NCBI GenBank assembly: GCA_963822825.1 | Contig: CAWGIW010000001.1 | Span: forward strand, 348,354-412,353 | Source: JAWWPY01 sp963822825 | Lineage (GTDB): Bacteria > Actinomycetota > Actinomycetes > Streptosporangiales > Streptosporangiaceae | Length of the DNA stretch: 64,000 bases | Direction of reading: 5' to 3' | Part shown: one piece after another, positions 1 to 7,898 of the stretch | Position numbering within the stretch: position 1 is the stretch's first letter | Layout: each line of letters opens with the position of its first letter | Position numbers and translations under genes: made by a program | The notes under the pieces: model-generated | What the model saw: only the letters and a program-made list of their open reading frames with translations | Databases searched by the model: none | What the model was told of the DNA's origin: nothing

Positions 1-2855
1 TAGCTCAACGATGAATACCCGGTGCCGAAGTCGTCGATGGCGAGCCTGACCCCGATGCGCTTCAGTTCCTCCAGGTCGGCGCGGATCCGGTCGTCGCGCC
101 GCAGCAGAACGCTCTCGGTGAGCTCCAGCAGCAGCGCCGACGGTGCCAGGCCAGACGTCGCGAGGACCTGCCGTACCGTATCGACGAAGCCGGGGTCCCT
201 GAACTGGCGGGCGGATACGTTCACGCTGATATACAGCGGCCTCTCGCGTGGTACCCGGCGCTGCCATCTGACGGTATCGGCCGCGGCCTGCCCGAGCACC
301 CAGGATCCCAGCGGCACGATGTGACCGGTTTCCTCGGCCAAGGTGATGAACTGGTCTGGCTGGATCATTCCCCACCGTGGATGCGGCCATCGCACCAGCG
401 CCTCGAACCCGACGATCTCCCCGCTGTCGAGTTCGACGATGGGCTGAAACGCGAGCGTAAACGCCGAGCCGACCACCGCGTCGGCGATCGCCGACTGCAA
501 TTCCCGCCGCTTGACCATGCCCGCGCTGAGCACCGGCTGGTACCGGCGCCATTGCCGCTTACCCGCCGCCTTCGCCGCGTACAGGGCCAGATCCGCGTGG
601 CTGACCAGGCCACTCGCGTCGGTGCTGTCTTCCGTCGTGGCGACGCCCACCGTGGCCGTGGCGATCACCGATCCACCGCTCAGCGTGAACGGCTCGCCGA
701 AAGCGCGCACGATATGCTCGGCGAACGTCTCCGCAACGGCACCGCTGGCGGCGTCCTCGACCAGCAGCGCGAATTCGTCGCCACCCAGCCGCGCCACCGT
801 GTCAGATTCCCGTACCACCCCCGAAAGCCGGACCCCGGCAGCGATCAGGAGTTCGTCGCCCACGCTGTGGCCCATCGTGTCGTTGACCACCTTGAAGTCG
901 TCCAGGTTGACGAAAATCACGCCCACGGTCGTGCCGGTCCGCCGGGCCCGGGCCAGCGCGTGCGCGGCCCGGTCGTGGAACAGCAGCCGGTTGGGGAGTC
1001 CCGTCAGTGAGTCGTGGAAGGCGCGGTGCTTCAGCTCACGCTCCAGCTGGCGCTGACCGGTCACGTCCCGCAGCGTGAGGACGAAGCCACCGACCGTGCG
1101 GTCGTGCCGCAGGTCGCTGTACCTGCCCTCGAGCTCCACGGATGTCCCGTCGCGGCGCGTGATTTGCCAGTCTTCAGAGTTCTGCGCCTCGTGGTCCCGC
1201 ATCCGCGTGAACGCGGCAATGACGTCACTGCTCTCTTCCTGCCGGACAAGATCCCAGAGGTGCGCTCCCTCGACGCTGACGTCACCGAACATCGTGGTGG
1301 CGGAGGGCGTCGCGTACCGGATGTTCCCATCGTCGTTGACGATCAAGATGATGTCAGAGGCGTCGTGCACCAGAGTCCGGAAGTACTCCTCGCTGTTACG
1401 GCGGTTCACCTGCAGGTTCAGCAGGACCCGTTCCACCGCCAGGGAGACCTGGCCGGCCAGGATCTCCAGGGTCCCGGACAGCGCGGCCAGGCCTTTCTCG
1501 TCGCCGAACACGGCCAGCACCCCGATCAGCGGATCGCCGGATGGCCGGTCCTTGAGCGCGAGCGGGCAGAGCAGGACACTGTCAGTCACGGCCAGGTCGT
1601 GGGCGATTTGCTCGCCCAGCTGAGCGGCCCGCACGAGCTGCGGCTTCGGCCCCGCGAGCAGGGACAACCCGGTCTCGGCCATCGTGTCGAGTCGGCCTGT
1701 CGGCACGGCAGAGGCGTCCGGCGCCACGCCGATCACGCGGAGCACGCCGCCGTCTCGCACGGCGAACATCGCCTCCTGCTGCGGGTCCGGGCCGAGCAGT
1801 TCCGCCACGGCTTTGCGGGCCGCGCTGGCCGCGTCTTCCACGGTGACGGCCGATGCGAAGGACGCACCAGCCGCCCGCAGTACCCGCTCGCGGCCCAGCG
1901 CACGCCGCTGTGACGTGGCCGCCTCCGCCAGGCGCGAGATCACCAGCAGATAGAGGATCGCGGAGAAGACCGCGATGACCGCGGCGTCCCGCGGGCCGTT
2001 ACCCTGGAAGGCCTCGATGAACAACACCGCGGGAGCGATCAGGGAGGCGAGCATGAGCACCGTCAGCCGGAGCCTGGGGCCTTCCGGCGGCTGCTGGCGG
2101 ACCGGATCGGTCAGCTGGGCCATGGTCGGATGCAGCGCCGCGGCCCCCCAGGCCATGTAGAAGAGCGCCCAGCCAAGATCGACGACCGTTCCATTGTGGA
2201 AGCCGGCCGGGTCGTGCAGCTGGACGAGGCTGAATGAGACATCGGACGCGAGCAGACCGGCGGTGCCCACCGTAAGCAGTTGCACCGCCCGGGTCCGGCC
2301 GGCGCCGGGCGCGAGCAGCCGCGCCAGCATCGCGAGGACGAGCACGTCACCGATCGGGTAGGCGACCGAGAACGCCTTCTGCACCGCCGTCAGCTCGGGA
2401 TTGTGGACATACGGGAGGATCAGGTAGACCCAGGAAAGCAGGGCGAGGCCGCAGCTCAGGGTGAGCGCGTCCAGCAGGCTCCGCCGGTCATGGCCTGCGG
2501 TACGCCATCGGATGAAGATCAGCAGCCCGGCGGCGTACAGCGGATACGTCGCCAGGTACAGACCATCCGCGATCGACGGAAACGGGAGAGGTTTCCGCAA
2601 GACGTCGGCAAAGACCAGGAAGATCAACTGGCCGGTGGCGAAACTCAGATTCGCGGCCCCCAGCAGCAGCCATGGCGCCAGGCGGGCGGGACGGTTGATG
2701 ACCACGCCCGCCACGATGGCGACGACCCCGCTGAGCCCGAGCATGGTCCACGTCTCGAGGCGCAGGTGGGGCAGCGCGTAGTAGCTGACGACGAGCAGTG
2801 TCATCCAGGCGGCGTAGGCCGCCATCACGTGCCGCCGCCATCCCAACGCAACCAC
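1..2855 (-). CDS. Membrane diguanylate cyclase/phosphodiesterase (TM-GAF-PAS-GGDEF-EAL), 3' end off window
   Basis: Predicted to make or break cyclic di-GMP at the membrane. Reading the minus strand gives, in order, about 300 hydrophobic N-terminal residues with several membrane segments, a GAF-like region (about 310-450), a PAS region (about 460-580), a GGDEF domain with intact LGGDEF (near residue 695), and an EAL domain with GFEALVRW (near 818) and DDFGTGYSSL (near 943). The frame stays open to base 1, so the last part of EAL is missing here. I chose the GTG at 2855 behind a G-rich stretch; the ATG at 2825 is an alternative. Both catalytic signatures look intact, so either activity is possible. 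No neighbour hints at the signal. The domain calls are secure; the output direction is not. Confidence 0.9.
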   Translation of the reverse strand, partial: MVALGWRRHVMAAYAAWMTLLVVSYYALPHLRLETWTMLGLSGVVAIVAGVVINRPARLAPWLLLGAANLSFATGQLIFLVFADVLRKPLPFPSIADGLYLATYPLYAAGLLIFIRWRTAGHDRRSLLDALTLSCGLALLSWVYLILPYVHNPELTAVQKAFSVAYPIGDVLVLAMLARLLAPGAGRTRAVQLLTVGTAGLLASDVSFSLVQLHDPAGFHNGTVVDLGWALFYMAWGAAALHPTMAQLTDPVRQQPPEGPRLRLTVLMLASLIAPAVLFIEAFQGNGPRDAAVIAVFSAILYLLVISRLAEAATSQRRALGRERVLRAAGASFASAVTVEDAASAARKAVAELLGPDPQQEAMFAVRDGGVLRVIGVAPDASAVPTGRLDTMAETGLSLLAGPKPQLVRAAQLGEQIAHDLAVTDSVLLCPLALKDRPSGDPLIGVLAVFGDEKGLAALSGTLEILAGQVSLAVERVLLNLQVNRRNSEEYFRTLVHDASDIILIVNDDGNIRYATPSATTMFGDVSVEGAHLWDLVRQEESSDVIAAFTRMRDHEAQNSEDWQITRRDGTSVELEGRYSDLRHDRTVGGFVLTLRDVTGQRQLERELKHRAFHDSLTGLPNRLLFHDRAAHALARARRTGTTVGVIFVNLDDFKVVNDTMGHSVGDELLIAAGVRLSGVVRESDTVARLGGDEFALLVEDAASGAVAETFAEHIVRAFGEPFTLSGGSVIATATVGVATTEDSTDASGLVSHADLALYAAKAAGKRQWRRYQPVLSAGMVKRRELQSAIADAVVGSAFTLAFQPIVELDSGEIVGFEALVRWPHPRWGMIQPDQFITLAEETGHIVPLGSWVLGQAAADTVRWQRRVPRERPLYISVNVSARQFRDPGFVDTVRQVLATSGLAPSALLLELTESVLLRRDDRIRADLEELKRIGVRLAIDDFGTGYSSLS

Positions 2856-3365
2856 CCCCCCGGGTCCGCCGTATTCGCCAGCCGCGCCCACCCCAGGCGG
2901 GCTGCCTGAGCGATCTGCCACGTCTGCCGCGGGCCACGTGGGGACGTAGTGGTGTGACCTAACCAGATGGTACGCCCGATAAGTCGCTTCTGTACAGATT
3001 TATGGCTGTGAGACAATTATAGGGCTGATATCCTCGGTTCTTGGCATCTGGCATAGATTTAGGTAGAGGATATCGCACGCTGTCATGGCCTCAGGCAACC
3101 GGGGCGATCGGGGATTGCAGCATTTCAGACACCGGATACCTGGGCACGCCCGTGGCGGCTGATCGGCGCACGGAGCCAGACCTTTCAGGCGAATTTCTTT
3201 ATCCAGACCAGAGTCGGCTGCTAAGCGGCAGTCCGCCGCGAGGCTTGATACCTGCTCATCTTTTACGGCAGAGACCACGGGCTTTTACGGCAGAGACCAC
3301 GGGCCAGAATCACCCAGGGCAGGCGCACCGAGGTGCTTCGCGCCCAATCGCGACGATTGGGAAGC
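2856..3365. other. Intergenic region between the GGDEF-EAL gene and the MbtH-A-T-R gene
   Basis: About 510 bases with no convincing gene. It must hold the divergent promoters of the GGDEF-EAL gene and the assembly-line gene. Base composition is less GC-rich than its surroundings between about 2960 and 3070. The only clear structure is a 22-bp exact tandem duplication near its right end, listed separately. A 92-codon minus-strand frame (3000-3278) has no recognisable domain, and I do not call it. Confidence 0.6.
3261..3304. repeat. Two exact tandem copies of a 22-bp unit
   Basis: The unit beginning TTTTACGGCAGAGACCACGG occurs twice back to back (3261-3282 and 3283-3304). It lies about 60 bases upstream of the likely ATG of the MbtH-A-T-R gene. 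It could be a duplicated regulatory site or a simple slippage product. Confidence 0.9.
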
Positions 3366-5816
3366 ATGAATCACACGCAACATGCTAACGCAGCGCTGCC
3401 TCAGCACCCTCCGGATCCTCGGTCCTCGGAAGCCCATCTCATTGTCGTCAACGGGCAAGGGCAGCATTCGATTTGGCCGGCCACACTGGCTGTTCCGGCG
3501 GGCTGGCAGCAGAAGGGGCGGGCCATGCCGAAGGATTCCTGCATGGCTGTTATTGCCGCCGAATGGCCGGACATCGCGCCAGTGAGCGTCCGCGACCCGG
3601 CCACGGCCAGTGCGACGCGAAATGCCGCGCACCGGGGCCGGGAAATCAGCCCAGCGCCGTGCCGTGGGCACGCTTCCCGCTACGTACACGAAGCGCTCGA
3701 GGCGCAGGCGTCCCGTCAGCCGGACTCAGCCGCCGTGGTGTCAGCGGTGGGGGCGCTTACCTACCGGCAGCTCAACGAGTCGGCCAACCAGCTCGCTCAC
3801 TACCTCCAGGCCCGGGGGGTCCGGCCGGAGAGCTTAGTCGGGGTCGGCCTGGACCACGGTGCCGAGACGATTCGCTGCCTGCTGGCGGTCCTCAAAGCAG
3901 GCGGGGCCTACGTGCCGCTGGATCCATCGCTTCCCGACATCCGCCTCGCCCGGATGCGCGACGAGGCAGGCATCAGGTTCATCCTGGTCCACAGCAGCGG
4001 CGCGCGGGCCTTCGCGGGAGGCGACGCGTTGCTGCTTCCCGTTGACGAGCTGGCCGCCGAGATAGCGCCCTATCCGGTCTCGGCCCCGGTCGTCAGCCTG
4101 CAGCCGGCGAACCTGGCCTATGCCATCTGGACGTCGGGATCGACCGGCTGCCCCAAAGCGGTCGCCGTCAGCCATGCTTCGATCGCCCGGCTCTGCCAGG
4201 ACGTAATCCGCGAGTACCGGCTGACCGCCGATGACCGGGTCCTTCAGCTGGCCGCCCTGGCCTTCGACACGTCGCTCGAGCAGGTACTCGCCACGCTGCT
4301 GAGCGGCGCAACCCTGATGATGCCCGGAGCTGGCCCGGTCGCCCCCACCGACCTGGCCCGCTACCTGGCGCGGGAGCGGATCAGCGTCGCCGACCTGACC
4401 CCCACGTACTGGCATCAGGTCCTGGCTGACGCCGGGCCCGCCGGGGCCGCTGGGCCAGCCGGGCCAGCGGGGCCAGCCGGGCCAGCCGGGGAAGGGGCCG
4501 GGCACCCGGCGTCTCTGCGGCTCATGATCACAGGTGGCGATCGTGCGGACGCGGCTGACTGCCGCGCGGCGCTCCGGTGGGCCCCCGGAGCCAGGCTGAT
4601 CAACGCCTACGGGCTCACCGAGACCACCATCACCTCGGCCGTCTTCGAGGCGACCGAGGAGGTTCTGCCATCGGATCCCGGCGCGCCGGTACCGGTGGGC
4701 AAGGCGCTGCCGCTCGCCCAGATCCTCGTTCTCGACGAGGACCTCGAGCCGGTGCCGGCCGGAGTCACCGGCGAGATCTTCATTGGCGGCGATGGTGTCG
4801 CGCGCGGCTATCTGGGCCGACCCGGACTGACGGCCGAGACGTTCATGCCGAATCCGCACTCCGCCGCGGCCGGGTCGAGGATGTACCGCACCGGGGACCT
4901 CGGACGCTGGCGGCAGGACCACCACCTGGAGGTCATCGGGCGGGCAGACCGCCAGGTCAAGGTGCGCGGCTTCCGTGTCGAGCCGGCCGAGATCGAGGGC
5001 GCCCTGGCCACTCACCCTGACATCGACCAGGTAGCGGTCATCTCCCGCGACCTCGGCGGTGGCGACAAGCAGATCGCCGCGCATTACACCCTGCTTCGCC
5101 GCGGTCGGAGGTCCGGCCCACCGTCAGCCGAGAGCCTGCGAAGACACCTTTCCGCTTCCCTTCCGAGCTTCATGATCCCCGCCGCGTTCGTGCCGCTGGA
5201 CCGGATGCCGCTGACGCCAGCGGGGGAGATCGACCGGCCAGCGCTCGCGTTCCCGGCGCTGCCCGCTGGCGCTCACCCCTACGGAATGCCCACCACCCTG
5301 CAAGCCGGGATGAGTCACCTGTGGGCTCAGGTCCTGCGCGTTGCGCAGGTGAGCCTCGATGACGATTTTTTCAGGCTGGGCGGCAACTCCCTGCTCGCCG
5401 CGGAAATGCTGGCGCGGGTACGCGTGATGTTCGGGATCGACCCTCAGCAGGTCCGGCCGCTCACCCGTTGCCTGCTGCGCGACCCGACCCTCAGGAGCTT
5501 CGCGGACGCGACGCACGACGCCCGCGCGGGAACGCTCGTCGCTGACAGCGCGGATACCCGCATCGACTTCACCCGCGAGGCGGCGCTGGACGTCCAGATC
5601 CGGCGCGACGCCGGCCCGCCGCCCGACTGGCGGCGGCCGGCCGACATCCTGCTCACCGGGGCGACCGGCTTCTTCGGCGCCCACCTGCTGCGCGAGCTTC
5701 TGGCCTCGACCAGCGCACGCGTGCACTGCCTGGTCCGGGCGCGCAGCGCGGATCACGGACGGGAGCGCATCGCGCAGGCGGCCGAGCGTTACGAACTCGG
5801 CCTGGCTGCCCGTTGA
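3366..5816 (+). CDS. MbtH-adenylation-carrier-reductase (MbtH-A-T-R) enzyme, N-terminal 816 residues before a frameshift
   Basis: Single-module nonribosomal-peptide-type enzyme. Residues about 24-72 are an MbtH domain: the frame reads NGQGQHSIWP, then VPAGW and AEWPDIAP, keeping the family's three tryptophans. The adenylation domain runs from about 106 to 640, with A3 WTSGSTGCPKAVAVSH, A4 FDTS, A5 NAYGLTETT, A7 YRTGDL and A8 GRADRQVKVRGFRVEP. The carrier domain has LGGNSLL with its serine at 675, and a reductase begins at about 758 (LLTGATGFFG). Two oddities stand out: A10 reads LTPAGEIDR, with Glu621 where the catalytic Lys is expected, and a PAG-repeat insert sits at about 357-378. The frame ends at TGA 5814-5816, and the reductase continues one base over. 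ATG 3366 keeps all of MbtH; a GTG at 3333 is also possible. A better Shine-Dalgarno precedes ATG 3525, but that start would cut MbtH in half. Substrate unknown. Confidence 0.88.
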   Translation: MNHTQHANAALPQHPPDPRSSEAHLIVVNGQGQHSIWPATLAVPAGWQQKGRAMPKDSCMAVIAAEWPDIAPVSVRDPATASATRNAAHRGREISPAPCRGHASRYVHEALEAQASRQPDSAAVVSAVGALTYRQLNESANQLAHYLQARGVRPESLVGVGLDHGAETIRCLLAVLKAGGAYVPLDPSLPDIRLARMRDEAGIRFILVHSSGARAFAGGDALLLPVDELAAEIAPYPVSAPVVSLQPANLAYAIWTSGSTGCPKAVAVSHASIARLCQDVIREYRLTADDRVLQLAALAFDTSLEQVLATLLSGATLMMPGAGPVAPTDLARYLARERISVADLTPTYWHQVLADAGPAGAAGPAGPAGPAGPAGEGAGHPASLRLMITGGDRADAADCRAALRWAPGARLINAYGLTETTITSAVFEATEEVLPSDPGAPVPVGKALPLAQILVLDEDLEPVPAGVTGEIFIGGDGVARGYLGRPGLTAETFMPNPHSAAAGSRMYRTGDLGRWRQDHHLEVIGRADRQVKVRGFRVEPAEIEGALATHPDIDQVAVISRDLGGGDKQIAAHYTLLRRGRRSGPPSAESLRRHLSASLPSFMIPAAFVPLDRMPLTPAGEIDRPALAFPALPAGAHPYGMPTTLQAGMSHLWAQVLRVAQVSLDDDFFRLGGNSLLAAEMLARVRVMFGIDPQQVRPLTRCLLRDPTLRSFADATHDARAGTLVADSADTRIDFTREAALDVQIRRDAGPPPDWRRPADILLTGATGFFGAHLLRELLASTSARVHCLVRARSADHGRERIAQAAERYELGLAAR
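4432..4498 (+). repeat. Nine-base repeats encoding a collagen-like Pro-Ala-Gly run inside the A domain
   Basis: Near-identical copies of a GGGCCAGCC-type unit encode five or six PAG triplets at about residues 357-378, between core motifs A4 and A5. Other A domains have a short loop at this place. The run is in frame and probably surface-exposed. Confidence 0.8.
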
Positions 5817-6957
5817 CCGGGTCGTCGCGCTGGTCGGCGATCTGGCCGAGCCTGATCTGGGCCTGCCGCGCGGCCCATTTGAGGAACTGGCGCGCGGCGT
5901 CGATGTCATTCACCACGCGGGGGCCCTGGTGAACTTCATCTACCCCTACAGTGAACTGCGGGCGGCTAACGTGACAGGGACACGCGAGCTCATCCGCCTC
6001 GCCGGCCTTTACCGCGGCATACCCGTACATTACGTGTTAACCGCCGCGGTGCTCGCGGGTTTCGGCCGTGCCGGGATCCGTCAAGTCTCAGAGGAGACGC
6101 CACTCGCTTATGCGGAGTATCTTTCCGTGGGGTACGTGGAAAGCAACTTCGTTGCCGAGGAAATGCTGCGGAACGCGGCCGGGCGCGGACTGCCGGTGAC
6201 CATATACCGGCCACTCGACATCGTTGGTGACCAGCACAGCGGCGTATGGAACACGTCCACAGAAATGTATGCGATGATACGCTTCATCACGGATACCGGA
6301 ATTGCCCCGGACATCGACCTGCCGCTGGACTTCGCCCCGGCCGATATTTGCGCCGCCGCAATCGGCTTTATCGCCTCGCACGTTGCGGGGGCCGGAAAGA
6401 CCTACCACCTGGCCAGCCCCAAGCACGCGCTCGTTGGATTGCTGACAGCCAGGCTGCGGCACTTCGGATTCACGATCAACGAAATACCATACCACGAATG
6501 GGTAGACAAGTTGCTCCGTTACGCCGCCGGACACCCCTCTCATCCGATGGCTCCATTCGTCCCGCTGTTTGTCGACCGCTCCCCCGGCTCTGATCTCACA
6601 GTTGCCGAAATGTATCTCGACCATAATTTTCCCGTTTACAGCCGGGAAAATACCGAGCGGGACCTGCGCGGCAGCGGCATCGTCTTCCCGGCCGTGGACG
6701 AGGACCTGCTCGACCTGCACATCGCGCGCTTGGTGAGCATGGGCTACCTCAAGGATCCTCGCGACGGGCACCCGGGGAGGCTGGCTCTCCCGGACCAGGG
6801 GGCACCCCATGGCCGTCAGTTATTATCCGGACTGGGAGTCACTCGACCCGTCGATGGCCCCGGCAGACTCCCCGGTCGCGTTCTGCGGGGACCTGAGCGC
6901 GGCCAGTGTGCTGGGCGCTTACCAGAAAGGCTTGATCCCGTTCCCGGCACACGATGA
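5815..6957 (+). CDS. Thioester-reductase domain, C-terminal part of the same enzyme in the +1 frame
   Basis: The frame that starts with GAC at 5815 reads DRVVALVGDL, then HHAGALVNFIYPY and NVTGTRELIRLA. This is the direct continuation of the NAD(P)H-binding reductase begun in the preceding frame. Such domains release carrier-bound acyl groups as aldehydes or alcohols. No independent start precedes the homology, so this is a frameshifted part and not a separate gene. The SDR active-site segment reads GYVESNFVAEE: the Tyr is present, but Asn occupies the position of the usual YxxxK lysine. The stop at 6955-6957 lies 149 bases inside the next gene, so the last 50 or so residues are unlikely to be conserved. 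Either the true stop was lost or the two products were once coupled. Confidence 0.75.
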   Translation, partial: DRVVALVGDLAEPDLGLPRGPFEELARGVDVIHHAGALVNFIYPYSELRAANVTGTRELIRLAGLYRGIPVHYVLTAAVLAGFGRAGIRQVSEETPLAYAEYLSVGYVESNFVAEEMLRNAAGRGLPVTIYRPLDIVGDQHSGVWNTSTEMYAMIRFITDTGIAPDIDLPLDFAPADICAAAIGFIASHVAGAGKTYHLASPKHALVGLLTARLRHFGFTINEIPYHEWVDKLLRYAAGHPSHPMAPFVPLFVDRSPGSDLTVAEMYLDHNFPVYSRENTERDLRGSGIVFPAVDEDLLDLHIARLVSMGYLKDPRDGHPGRLALPDQGAPHGRQLLSGLGVTRPVDGPGRLPGRVLRGPERGQCAGRLPERLDPVPGTR

Positions 6958-7600
6958 GTACTCCCGGAACTTTGCCGAGTTCCGGTACGAGGACAAGGTC
7001 GCTGAGGGCGTGATCGCCATAGTCGGCAACGGCCACGACGATCCGTACAGCGTAACCTGGTGGTCACCCGACCCGCGACTTGTCATGGACGTCCAGCAGG
7101 TGCACATCGGGAGAAATGTCAGGAAAAGTCTGCGGCGCGGCCTCGAGTGGACCACCACTGCCGATCACTCGTTTCAGCGCGTGGCCGCAGAATGCCGGGG
7201 CAACCGTGAGCCACGCTGGCTGACCGATACGTTGCTCGACGGTTTACTTGGCCTGCATGAGATGGGGTGGGCGCACAGCGTCGAGGTGTGGGAAGGCGAT
7301 GACCTCGTTGGCGGCGCATTCGGAATCGCCATAGGCGCCGTGTTCAGCGGGGACTCGATGTTCAACCACCGCCCCAATGCCGCGCGGGTCGCGGTCGCCG
7401 ATCTGGCCGTTCGATTCGCCGAGGCCGGCGGCACAGCGATCGACGCGCAGTGGGACAGTCCTTTCCTGCGGTCACTCGGCGCGGATCCGATGCCGCGGGA
7501 GCGCTATCTCAGCATGCTGGCGGCGGGCGCCTCCCGGCGGCTGGCGCTCCCCCGCCGCCCCCGAGCCGCCCACCGGCTCCTTGGCCTCGCGGTCAGCTGA
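6809..7600 (+). CDS. aat: Aat-like leucyl/phenylalanyl-tRNA-protein transferase
   Basis: Aat moves Leu or Phe from aminoacyl-tRNA onto the N-terminus of proteins (N-degron pathway). This 263-residue protein has the family landmarks in order: CGDLSAASVLGAYQKGLIPF (26-45), WWSPDPR (84-90), WLTDTLLDGLLGLHEMGWAHSVEVW (137-161 region), FSGDSMF (179-185) and IDAQWDSPFLRSLG (211-224). Compared with the Escherichia coli enzyme as I remember it, about 25-30 extra residues separate LIPF from WWSPDPR. The catalytic-region GESMF reads GDSMF (Asp182), while the Gln of DxQ is kept (Gln214). An AGGGGG stretch precedes ATG 6809. It overlaps the reductase frame and is co-directional with the assembly-line gene, so it may act on that pathway's product rather than on proteins. 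That role is inference. Confidence 0.85.
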   Translation: MAVSYYPDWESLDPSMAPADSPVAFCGDLSAASVLGAYQKGLIPFPAHDEYSRNFAEFRYEDKVAEGVIAIVGNGHDDPYSVTWWSPDPRLVMDVQQVHIGRNVRKSLRRGLEWTTTADHSFQRVAAECRGNREPRWLTDTLLDGLLGLHEMGWAHSVEVWEGDDLVGGAFGIAIGAVFSGDSMFNHRPNAARVAVADLAVRFAEAGGTAIDAQWDSPFLRSLGADPMPRERYLSMLAAGASRRLALPRRPRAAHRLLGLAVS

Positions 7601-7635
7601 CCCGGAACCGCCCCGGGTGACCAGTGGACGAATCC

Positions 7636-7651
7636 AGATATCGTGATATCT
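7636..7651. promoter_or_regulatory. Perfect palindrome, probable antitoxin autoregulatory operator
   Basis: AGATATC-GT-GATATCT is a perfect inverted repeat ending 8 bases before the ATG of the ribbon-helix-helix gene, next to a TAGTAT -10-like box. Ribbon-helix-helix antitoxins typically bind such short palindromes at their own promoter. The spacing suggests a leaderless or nearly leaderless transcript. Confidence 0.6.
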
Positions 7652-7658
7652 TAGTATC

Positions 7659-7898
7659 ATGAGCGAGAGCGGAGCCGTCCGGACGAAGAACATGGTCCTG
7701 CGGCTCGATCCCGGGCTCGCCGAACGCCTCGAAGCGGTGGCCGAGGTGGAAGGCAGGTCGGTCTCCGATGTGGTGCGCGAGGCGATCGCCGCGCTGGTCG
7801 AGGAGCGGCGGAAAGACGCGCGGTTCATCCGGCTGCTCGAGGAGAACCTGGCCAAGCACCGGCGCATCCTCGACCTGCTGCGGGACGACCGGCCATGA
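7659..7898 (+). CDS. Ribbon-helix-helix (CopG/Arc-type) antitoxin-like protein
   Basis: A 79-residue protein with the ribbon-helix-helix pattern: a beta strand around residues 9-16 (KNMVLRLDP), then helix A (LAERLEAVAEV) and helix B (SVSDVVREAIAALVEE), followed by a charged C-terminal helix. In this fold the strand pair contacts operator DNA and the tail usually wraps the toxin. Its TGA overlaps the ATG of the Doc-like gene (ATGA at 7895), the coupling expected of an antitoxin-toxin operon. A palindrome lies just upstream. Identification as an antitoxin rests on fold plus context. Confidence 0.82.
   Translation: MSESGAVRTKNMVLRLDPGLAERLEAVAEVEGRSVSDVVREAIAALVEERRKDARFIRLLEENLAKHRRILDLLRDDRP

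Noticed and set aside
3000..3278. 92-codon minus-strand ORF
   Set aside because: No ribosome site of note, no domain, overlaps the promoter region of the MbtH-A-T-R gene.
3525..3530. Start of the assembly-line gene at ATG 3525 (best Shine-Dalgarno)
   Set aside because: It would remove the first half of a clearly conserved MbtH domain that is in frame upstream.
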